The notes under the pieces are model-generated. The model did not search any database. It was given only the letters and a program-made list of their open reading frames with translations, and had not been told where the DNA came from. The position numbers and the translations under genes were made by a program. Shown here one piece after another: positions 34,846-44,318 of a stretch of 64,000 bases of DNA (within the stretch, counting starts at the first letter, position 1; the number at the start of each line of letters is the position of its first letter). The stretch comes from Cladophialophora immunda. Lineage: Eukaryota; Ascomycota; Eurotiomycetes; Chaetothyriales; Herpotrichiellaceae. Location of the stretch: the NCBI RefSeq assembly GCF_000835495.1, contig NW_015622543.1, positions 3,510,463 through 3,574,462 on the forward strand, in the 5' to 3' direction.

Positions 34846-36169
34846 AGTGGCGAGAATCGTGGTGAAGGGAGGCTGGTGGTATTGCTTGCTGGGCGTTGTT
34901 GAGAAGGCTGATCACCGGTCCTGTAGCACCCAACATGTCTTTTATGCTTTGCTTGTTTACGGAGCGCATTCATACCTTGTCCATACCTCGAGAAGAGAGC
35001 CATTTTCTTCGTAACACTCTTGTATCTTCTCGATGGGGTAGAATTAACTCCGTCGCTGCAATGGCCGTGAGTTACAGTGTGACATAATGTTTGGTCTCCG
35101 ATTGCGCGAGTTGTTTGCCAAGTGAATAGGATGAGATATATCAATCGAGACTTCCATGAGAAATACTATACGACTCTTGCGTCATTTTGGAATTCATAAT
35201 CTAGGTACCTACATATCACTCCATGCCTCTAGGGACCAACTGGGACGTTACGGGGACCCGGATGCTGAACATGTTTCCTGTTTAGGACTAACATGGTTCC
35301 TTTTCAGGATTAGCGTTGAAGCCGAGGGTTCTCCGCGTGGCTCCGATGTCGCCGTGCGGAGATTCCAAGGGCGGCTTCAACCGCACCAGGTTTGCGGCAG
35401 AGACTATGTATTCCTCTGCAGCATCAACCCCAGGCGTCGATCAGGCTGTCCTCCATGCACTCAGAAAGGTGCTACATGGCACTTGCTTGGATTACTCTTT
35501 CTTTAAGCCCCGGCAACTTTTCGGTCCAGCGATGGTGAAACCTACAGAAGGTCAATTTCGTTTCCATCGATACTTCGGTTACATCGACACCATTCGCTAG
35601 ATACGCGGTTTAGTTGATGCTCAAAGTTCTATATCCCGCCGGTAGCATTTCTTTGTCATCCATTAAGACGAGTAATCCTGATAATGTTTGTTTACAATGA
35701 TCCCTGCCCCTGGCTCTCTCGCCTGGAATCACTTATGCGCAGGACGATGATATCACTTTACGGTCTGTTATAGGGATTGTCAATCAGGACAAACATATTT
35801 TCCAATATGCTTAGTGTGGGCAACAGAAGCTCGACTGATCTTGCGTATTCATAGGACATGTAGAGACACTATCGGACAATGCCCGGCTTTCCACATCTAT
35901 CCCGCGTTGAGTTGCTCTGCACTCCCCGGGGACTCACGACTACGTAGCCGCCTTAATCATCTTTATGCATTGGATTAGTATACCGCTTGGATCGTCGAGG
36001 CCTGCCATGCTTTGTATATAACCCAGTGTGGGCCTCGAGTAGTGTTCTCAATCATTGCAATTCAACACACCAACACGATCCAACATTTCCAGCACTCGCG
36101 ACACATATATCCAACAATTACATCGATCTTCCTATCTTTTGAGATACATTCAAACTTTTTTGGGAGCCC
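34846..36169. other. Divergent promoter region, AKR / ADH
   Basis: 1.3 kb between divergent start codons, without a supported gene. CA/GT-rich sequence (TTGTTGTGGTTGTTGAG) lies at the AKR start within its coding region. A TATATAA box at 36015-36021 is 149 bases upstream of the ADH start. Confidence 0.45.
36015..36021 (+). promoter_or_regulatory. TATA box of the zinc alcohol dehydrogenase gene
   Basis: TATATAA preceded by TTTG, 149 bases before the start codon at 36170; position and match fit a fungal TATA element. Confidence 0.5.
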
Positions 36170-37477
36170 ATGATGTCGAACACCTTTTCCTCTACCAATC
36201 TGCCAGTCAAGGCGACCATCTACCACGGAGTGGAAGACAAGATTCAGCAAGATTCCGTCGACCTACCCAGATCCTTGAAGCCCACCGAAGTCCTCTTGAA
36301 GATAACCCACGCCAGCGTCTGCGGCACCGACATCCACTACATCCCATCGGGCATTGCGCTGGGCCACGAAGGGGTGGGTATTGTGGAGGCCGTGGGCGAC
36401 GCCGTGTCGACACTGAAAGTTGGAGACCGGGTGGGGACTTCATACCTTCGCAACTCCTGTGGACACTGCAAGTACTGCTTGACCGGTCGGGAGATTTGGT
36501 GCTACAACCGTGACACCTTTGGCGAGCAGAATTTCACCACCGGTAAGCCTTGATGCCCCTCGGTCCTGTCTCTGTGTGTTGATGGTCGCTGACTTTGGGT
36601 TTCAGGGGCGATCACGGACTACCTGATCGGCAACGAGACCTTCCTCTACAAAATCCCAGACTCGATCCTCTCCGAACACGCCGCTCCCCTCCAGTGCGCC
36701 GGTGCGACGGTCTATGTGGCGCTGGCGTCGGTTCTCCAGCCTCGACAGCGAGTGGGCATCCTTGGAATCGGCGGGTTGGGCCACCTTGCCATCCAATTCG
36801 CCTCGAAACTGGGGGCCGAGGTGGTCGTCTTCTCTACATCGCCGGCCAAAGAAAAAGAAGCTCGAGAGTTCGGAGCGTCTGAGTTCATCTTGCTCGATAA
36901 GCCAGAGACGGTGTCCAGCCCGATCGATGTCCTTGTCGTGGCGAGCAGCTCTACCCCGGATTGGAAAAAGTACGTGACTTCCCATCATCCACCGGTCCAT
37001 CTTGTTCGCACGTCGTGATGCGGCATTAATTTGGACAACCGTACGCTGACAAGAGAATAGATTCTGTCGCAAGGACGTCCTGGCACGAGGCGGCACAATA
37101 ATCCCTCTCAGTGCTCCGGCTGAAACATACCAGTTCCCGTAAGTGCCTCACGAACCAAAAAGCCTCTGACAACCAAACCTGTTCCCTGTCCTGTTACAAC
37201 CCAGGTACAGATCTTCCTATTGTTACCATTGAGATGACTAACATTTTTTATTCTTTCCACTATCAACAGTGGGTGGCAGATGTTCTTCGATGGCTACAAC
37301 CTCCGGGCAAGCCTTGTGTCCTCGCGCGCCGAACACGCCGACATGCTGGCCTTCGCCGCCCAGCACGAAATCAAACCCGTCGTCGAGACTTTCGAGCTGA
37401 ACGATACTGGGATCGCGCAGGCGTTTGGCAAGTTGAAGAGCGGAACAATCCGATACCGTGGTGTGCTGATTGCTTGA
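36170..37477 (+). CDS. Zinc-dependent alcohol dehydrogenase (MDR family)
   Basis: Four exons, 36170-36542, 36606-36969, 37061-37138 and 37270-37477, encode 340 residues. Catalytic zinc ligands are in SVCGTDIHY and GIALGHEGVGIVEAVGD. The structural zinc site is SCGHCKYCLTGREIWC, with four Cys. The Rossmann site is VGILGIGGLGHLAIQFASKLGAEVVVF. The C-terminus GTIRYRGVLIA is usual for AdhP/ADH-like fungal enzymes. Introns have 63, 100 and 131 bases; all phases match (1, 2, 2) and intron 2 has a CTGAC branch. The protein probably interconverts alcohols and aldehydes with NAD(P). A tandem ATG allows a start 3 bases later. The minus-strand AKR and regulator on both sides suggest a small carbonyl-metabolism unit. 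Confidence 0.93.
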
Positions 37478-37831
37478 TACGCATGGACAGGGCGGGTAAG
37501 GTCGAAGGATGTGATGGGCAGTAACGCACATCCGAGTTGGAATATCCCTTTTGAATTGGAATCACTCGTTCAATTGGCCGTTTCCAATCAATCGACTGAA
37601 TGGACATAAGGCGAGATATTGCAGTGCTTGGTGTGAATGGGCAAAGATAGGGCGAAGTGAGGACGGAAAAGCAGACAATCATTGATACAAGTTGAATAGA
37701 CAAGATGTTATTAACAAAATAATCAAATTCCAAAGACGCCTTTGCACCTTCCAACTGAACCTTGGACGACTGGGTACCGAAGAAAATATGAGAAGGAATT
37801 GGTCACACTGTGAGCTAAAGCGCTTGGAGAT

Positions 37832-39788
37832 TTATTCTTCCTCTTCTGGATTATGACAATAAAATGCATGGATTGACTTCCACAACACCAGTCCACCTGC
37901 GTCACATGCCCTCTCCATCCATGCGAACCGACTCATCACGACGTCTCTCATCTTACGCCAGCTTCGGATTCCTCGTAAAATACACAGTTTGCTGATCTGC
38001 GCTTCATACCACAGTCTTTGTTGGCGACCTCGAGGACTATTGGCATCCGCCGCTGCCGCAATTCCCCCGATGACAGTGCACCATAGTAGAAAATCCAACA
38101 CTTCCAGATCTAGGACGCCTCCTTGATGCTGATGCTCGATCGCCGAAATCCCTTCTTGAAGCGTTCCCAGAACACTCTCTCGCCGAGCAATGACTGCCCA
38201 CGAAATCGGAAATGTTACGGAGATGCTGTACAATAAAGCAGCAATCCGACAGGTTTCATAGAGTTGCAAGGGGAGACACAAGCTTGAGACCGGGTTGTCG
38301 TCCTCTAGAATGATGAAGTTTTGGACATCAGCCTCAGCGAGCGTTGGCAAGGAAAGTAATCTGTGTTGAACAGAGTTGCGGCAGTCTCCAAGACGGTCAA
38401 TCGATGGAAGACACGCTCGGGTGGGGTCATCACTGTCAGTCCACCGTTGAATTATGTGTGACAGCTCGCCCAGGTCCACAAATACTTGGACGAGGTTCGT
38501 TCGAACCCCGATAGATTGCAAGTAGTGAAATCCGCTTCCCATTCCTTTCGTTCGCTGCTGCGCGTCAAGCATCTCGGAAAGTCGCAATGGTGAAATATAA
38601 GAGTACAGCTCGCTGTTGGGCTGGTGGAGCGGATAGACGGGGGAAGTAAGTGTGATGGCGGCTTGGATCAAAGAGGCACTATAAGGGGTAAAGGGGCGCT
38701 TGCGATCAGTTTTGCTTATCTAAACCGACCAATCCTTTTAACGGCCAACCAGGGGTCTAGGTCAAAACTCACTAGGAAAGTAGCCATGGTAAGCCAAACG
38801 TCTTCACATTACCAATCCCACCTTGCTTGTTTACCAGAGTCTGGACGGCTTCCCAGTGCACGGAATGGAGCGGACCGCGGGCGTAGTGTGACAGCCATTG
38901 CAAATGCTTTAACGGAGGCGTGAACAGGCTACAGTCCTCTCGGAGCTTCGAGTGTCTGCGGTCGTCGTTGGACATTGCTAGAAAGAGCATTGCAATAAGC
39001 AACGGTTCCATGTCAGTTGACTTTGCCATTGCCAATGTCGACGTCCGTTTTGATGCCGACACCACTTGCCGGATTGACTGAATCGCCCGGATTCGGTGCT
39101 GTAATTGTTCAGAGTCCAGATGTCTCGTCCGTCCCGTCTTCGAAGCAAAGTGAACAGACGCACAGCATAGCATTGAGTGGAAAAGGTGGGGTTTCGATGC
39201 TGCTTGAGGGAGCCAAGCAAGGTAAAACTGCTGTGGGTAGTCCCCTGATGACCGGAACCCTGGCCATAGCACATGTATACCTGGAAGGTTCTATCAGATT
39301 TCCACGTAAGATATAGGTAATGGGAAGAAGTAGACAGAAGGAACAGAGAAGAGTTTCCGCTTAGCCTTACAATATTCGATCAATTGTTGGCAGCGACGAT
39401 CTGCTAAAACAAACGCGGGATAGTAAGTCTCTAAGGCGATCGCTTGGCCTGGATTGAGGTGTGAATAGGGATCGGAAGTTGAAAGGAAAGATTGGACGCC
39501 TGATATCTGGTCTTCTGACGTTGTGTCAGGGGGAGTGGGATAGAGGGGTTTCTTGCGACGAGGTCGTGCTGAAATCACCGCTGTCTGAGACGTGCAAGAT
39601 TCTTTCGGTGCTAATGGTGGAGTTGAAGCCTTCTCTTTGTCGAGTCGCTCAGACCGCGCCCTGTCTTTCTGCTGCTTCCCGATTCCGCGGCTGATCAGTT
39701 TCGAACGTAATCGATGAAGATCTTCTCGATGCTCCACAGAGGAAAGGGTTGGGCCGTTGATGAAAGTGAATTGCGATGGCTGTGCCAT
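37832..39788 (-). CDS. Fungal transcription-factor-like protein without zinc cluster
   Basis: Exons 39788-39371, 39280-38773 and 38678-37832 encode 590 residues. The N-terminus MAQPSQFTFINGPTLSS followed by a Lys/Arg-rich segment (LRSKLISRGIGKQQKDRARSER, then ARPRRKKPLYP) is typical of a large Pezizomycotina family of regulator-like proteins that carry the fungal transcription-factor domain but have no Zn2Cys6 motif. The middle and C-terminal parts (HSMLCCASVHFAS; LEVLDFLLWCTVIGGIAAA; CILRGIRSWRKMRDVVMSRFAW) match that domain. Introns of 90 and 94 bases use GTAAGG/CCAG and GTGAGT/TATAG; the second joins LPWLLS to YASLIQ. The frame extends 39 bases upstream of the chosen ATG. DNA binding is unproven for the family. 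Confidence 0.82.
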
Positions 39789-39983
39789 CAGACATTCAGA
39801 TTCCGAGATCAACCGCCAGAGTGGCAATTAGAATCAACCGTTGCAGTATAGGGTATGAGTCCAATGAGACGCTGAGCATTTGAATCCGTCTTTGCAAGTA
39901 ATGTAATCGCCAACGAAGTCAATTGACGACCTCAGGCGGCATTAGCCTCTGCCAAAACGGGACGAGTCGCGGGCTGCCTAGAT
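39789..39983. other. Upstream region of the regulator-like gene
   Basis: Part of the divergent promoter shared with the Zn2Cys6 gene; together with the following repeat it forms 894 bases between the two starts. Confidence 0.4.
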
Positions 39984-40118
39984 GAGCTCAGGATTGTATA
40001 GCCACAGCCTGGAATGGCCTAGGCATAACTCTGGCCAAATGGCGGGATGCTCAGGTCTGGATACGGAGATGGACTCTGGAGAGGTCGAGAGATCAAGATT
40101 TGGCGCTGAGTATTATGG
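39984..40118 (+). repeat. Dispersed repeat, copy B
   Basis: About 135 bases matching 33459-33584 in the same orientation, with the identical 19-base core TGGCGGGATGCTCAGGTCT at 40040-40058. Downstream bases 40163-40171 (GCTAGTAGC) pair perfectly with 40206-40214 (GCTACTAGC), giving a 9-bp hairpin within a stretch rich in CTAG/TAGC. The copy lies inside the divergent promoter of the two regulator genes. It is probably a mobile-element relic. Confidence 0.8.
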
Positions 40119-40682
40119 CACAAGAACACTAGCTACTAAGGAGTTAGTAGAGGCTAGGCGTGGCTAGTAGCGGTTAACGTAAACTAATCCCAAATAGTCT
40201 AGCCTGGCTACTAGCAGCGCAGATTATGTCATCCACGTCCAACTCCAAACTCACTCCGCTCTGTGGCTTGCATTCAACTTTTCTGCGCGAACTCAATCAA
40301 CACACGCCGCCACCCAGGGACCGATAGCCGTGCAAAGTTCTCTCCTGCATCTTCATGACTCTGGCTGCCTCATTCCGACTCTCCCTGCGCAGAAGAGTGC
40401 CTATGCTCACCCTGTGAGCCCTTGCGGAGCACAGTGCGGACCACGCGAACAATTTCTCCGTCCGACCTCGGCCTTAGTGCATGGGGCTCACAAGCTTGCT
40501 TCTGCGTTTCGAGGGCGCGTCTAGATATCCTAGATCGCCGGTTATCAGAGGTGATGGGCTGGAAGCATCATCAATCTGAGATGTTTCATGCTCCCAGGTG
40601 CCTCTCTGGCCACACCTCCTAAGAGTCCCGATCCAGTTTGAACAAACCCCCGAGGCTGTCTCCCTCTGGACCGATATCGAAA
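40119..40682. other. Upstream region of the Zn2Cys6 activator gene
   Basis: Contains the 9-bp inverted repeat 40163-40171/40206-40214. From 40220 to 40682 short open frames on both strands show no protein features. Nothing else is recognised. Confidence 0.4.
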
Positions 40683-43380
40683 ATGCAGGAAGACGCCGAC
40701 AGTCCGACTGGATCTCCGGGTCCTTCGAACTCCAAAAAGCGACGCTATGCTCGTGTGAGCAGAGCCTGCAATGAATGTCGTGTTCGAAAAATCCGGTGCA
40801 ACGGCCGGCAACCATGTGAACCATGTGAAGACTTTGAACGTTGTCAGTATCCTTCATAGAAACCCACCTCTGGTCCATCAGACCGCTCACTACCCACAGA
40901 TTGTACATTTACATCTACACGAGGGCAACGTATGTCTGGCGCCCCACGAACAAAAATTCTGGAGGATCGTCTGCGCCGAGCAAGAGCCTTGATAACCAGA
41001 CTTCAAAGCCAGCATCCGTCAACCCAGCTCAATGTTGAGGTCAACGGCATCTTTGACTCTCCGCCTGGGTCGCCCACCCCCATAAACGCAGACACTCTAG
41101 CATCGCTAGATTCGAGCTCTGAAGACCACCTAGAGAACATGCTAGACGGTAAAGGCCGACTCACCTCTACTAAAAACTCCACCGAGTACTATGGCGGCGG
41201 TTCAGGCTTTGCGTTTCTTCAGCAGACGCAGCTGCTGTTCCATCGAGATTCCCCTACGGCGGAACTCCGAAATGGTGGCCACCTGTCTCTCGACGCCATG
41301 TCCAGGCTCTTTGATTCGCCGCTGCCAGATAAACAGGCGCTAGCAACCGATATCCCCATCTCGAAGCTGCTACCCTCTAGGCAATCAGCCACCGAACTGC
41401 TGCATGCCGTGTTTGGACAGACTTACCAATTGCTGCAGTTTCTCCACGAACCTACTTTTCAGAAACAGACGGACCGAATATACAATCTCGACCCCATGGA
41501 CTTTGAAGATTCTGACCATGATTTTCTACCACTCTTTTACTCAGTAACTGCTCTTGGGTATCTATTTCATCAGAAAATGCACCACAAATATGGCTGCAAA
41601 GGCGCCGTCAACCAAGCGTGAGTGGAGAATGTAACCCCTGATTTCTATCATGTTGACAATATCTAGAATGCGACATTTCATCGCGGCTCGCCGAATGGTC
41701 GATCTCGATCGTTGTCGCGACATTCCAACCCTCCAGACGTTACTCTGTTTTATCCTTTTTCTGATTTCGACTGCCCGTCTTGCCACAGCGCACACTTTTA
41801 TCGGACTGGCCGTCGCAGCTGCCATGAGGATGGGACTGCACTCTCAAGCCTCGTGTGATGGGCTTTCTGAACTAGAGAAAGATGTTCGCCGCAGAACATT
41901 CTGGACAATCGTTAAGCTGGACATCTACAGTGGTACGGTCCTTGGACTTCCAGGGATGATTAAACTTGACTATGTGGATCAGCCCAAGCCGAGCGGCCAC
42001 ATTCGTGACTATGCGAATGAGGACTGGGGTGGGTTTGCCTCTCTGAGCACCAGGCGAATGTTTGCGGCGTCGGCGCAATATCTAGAGATCCTCATGATTA
42101 TGAGCAAAGTGGTGCAGAAGTTATATCCGAAGACTGATTCGGAGGCTCACCGGGTGGGCGAATCAAAGAAGATCTATGTCAGCAACGCCGCAATCCTCGA
42201 GATTGAGAACGAGTTCAAGATTTGGAGAGACGGATTGTCTGACTCACTTGGCCTGACTGAAGACAACAGCAACGCAAGCAGGTAACGAACATTCGACCTT
42301 CTTGTTAGCACGTGGCGCTGACTTCTGAAAGCATCGTTTACGAATTGGAGATGGTCCATAATTTTGGCTACATCCTCCTTTACCGGCCGTTTCTGCATTA
42401 CTTAGCAAAGGCCAAAAGCGAGAATCCACCAAACGTGCAACTCTTGCGATGTGCCGCCTGCTGCGTGAAGATATCCAGGTTCACCATCTCGCGTTCCAAT
42501 GAGATGCTCCAAAAAGGGTTCCTTGCTCCCGCGGCATGGCAATCGGTGTACACGGTGTTTTTGTCGCTAGTCACGCTGATCTTCTTTCTTGCTACACAGC
42601 ACGGCAACAAGGACTATGCCATCATCCAGAAGGAGACTGAAACGGGGGTCCGAATTCTCGCTAGGACATCTTGCCAGGATATTGGTTCGAGAAGATGTCT
42701 GGATGTTTTGAGAGTAAGTTTGGTGCTGTGATTGAGGATTTGGCATGCTAACATGCAGTGTTCAGGTACTCACCAAAAGGCTCTCGCACATAATCAACCT
42801 AGATATCGATGAGATCTCAGCAGGAGTTCAAATATACTGCCAAGATAGCAACGGGGATGCGGCTGTTCCGAAGCCAGGAACGTATTCCAGTGGCTCTAAC
42901 CTTGCTCTGCTCGACCGTTTCGGAGGACGGAGCTTGAATGAGGCACCGACTCTTCCAAATAACTCACAGTTTGTATTCCAGCCTCCATCCGGCACCCTGC
43001 AAGCTACTCCGTTGCACAGTCTGCTCAGTCCTGCACCAATCTACTCGTCCGAATCAATTGTGTATCCCGCTCAACCGTCGGCATGGGATCAGGCAGCAGG
43101 ATGGCCGAGCACAACAAGCAGTCCGTATCTTGCAAGACCGTCCTTGCGTCAGGCTTCCCCTCCGGCGCCCACGGACGTCGCTGAATCCCTTACACATTCG
43201 GACATGGAGGTCCCATACACTGATGGGTTCGCATGGCCGTTCCAAGTGAACGCACATATGGGGGATGGGCGTCACAACAATACTGATTCTTCCCACCCGC
43301 AACCCGAAACTCCCGGACTTACCCCTCAAGATATTGCTGCCTTTATGCGAATTAATCCTGGAGACGAACCATTCCTCTAG
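40683..43380 (+). CDS. Zn2Cys6 transcription activator, XlnR-like architecture
   Basis: Five exons, 40683-40842, 40900-41617, 41667-42281, 42332-42713 and 42766-43380, encode 829 residues. The binuclear zinc cluster is at Cys29, 32, 39, 45, 48 and 55 (C-x2-C-x6-C-x5-C-x2-C-x6-C); the sixth cysteine is completed only across intron 1 (GTCAGT..CCACAG), which confirms that join. A linker and coiled coil follow (GAPRTKILEDRLRRARALI). The fungal-specific domain includes HTFIGLAVAAAMRMGLHSQ and the hallmark LEKDVRRRTFWTIVKLDIYSG, then a Ser/Pro-rich C-terminal region. This layout is that of XlnR-like regulators of carbohydrate or metabolite genes; the target is not readable. The divergent neighbour is a regulator-like protein, and ADH and AKR genes are close. 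Confidence 0.9.
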
Positions 43381-44318
43381 CTTTGGTATATTGTGGGTTT
43401 TGGCCCTGGATAGCAAAGGAGATTTTTGTAGGAGTTCAGGCAGCTGTATGTGTCAAGCGACCAATATTTCGCAACAAATTCTGGATCAATTCATCTGCGA
43501 AGATATGACGTCTGATTTCGTGTCAGGCATGCCATCCTGACCCCGTGATTGATGAATATTGCCAATGCAGGGCCATGCTTGACGCCTTTCGGTCGCGTGG
43601 AGGGTCATCGCGGTCATGAGGCACCAGGTGGCTCGATATTGGTTACATGGGCCCTCTCCGATCGGCAGCCCTACGGAATGTTCGATGGAGCTTCCATCAG
43701 CGAGGGCGGAAAGCCGGCACAGCGCCCAGACGAGTTGGAAAAACTACCGGGCCATTCCCTCACTGCGGGGTTTGGTTTTTCGACTAGACAGGCAGGGCCC
43801 TGGTTCTTATGGTTCGTGTGACCGTCTCTTCACCCTTAATCAACGACCCAGGTTCGTTACGAACACGACACAGGGATTCGCGGACCAGCAGCGCAGAACC
43901 AAGACCCTGCTGCCTGCTCAACCACTGGAGCCAATGGACCGAGTCAAGCGAGGCGACGGGCGGGATCCCGACCAAGCCAAACCGAACCCTCGCGACCCTG
44001 TGCCATGTGCCGCAGTTCCTGTCTCACCCGATGCCGTCGACTAGATTCAAGGCGTGCTCGGCCCCATTCTTCGGGCACTGCCACCCGCCAAAGTGAGGCT
44101 ACAGGCACGCGGGGAGGCTGAGGTCCTGTAACCCCAGCCTAACAACCATTCGATACTTTACCACATCAAGGTGCCCTTCAAGGTTATCTTTCCGACCATC
44201 TACCTTCTCTGGCGCTATGGAAGACGGGTGAATTCGTCAGAGACAGCTAACTATTTCGCTATCTTATGCTTGTTCACGCTGCACCAGCATTCTGGTGCCT
44301 ACCAAGTCAGTTACTGCC
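43381..44318. other. Intergenic region, nothing recognised
   Basis: 938 bases. Overlapping short frames (43549-43821, 43616-44044, 43809-44096) read on the same strand without conserved features. No repeat is seen. The 3' part is the promoter of the next gene. Confidence 0.4.

Noticed and set aside
38495..38515. tRNA-like TTCGAACCCC motif
   Set aside because: It lies inside the coding sequence of the regulator-like gene and no acceptor stem, A box or anticodon arm could be found around it.
33675..43380. A secondary-metabolite biosynthetic cluster
   Set aside because: AKR, ADH and two regulators are typical accessory cluster genes, but no polyketide synthase, NRPS, terpene cyclase or DMATS backbone gene occurs in the window.
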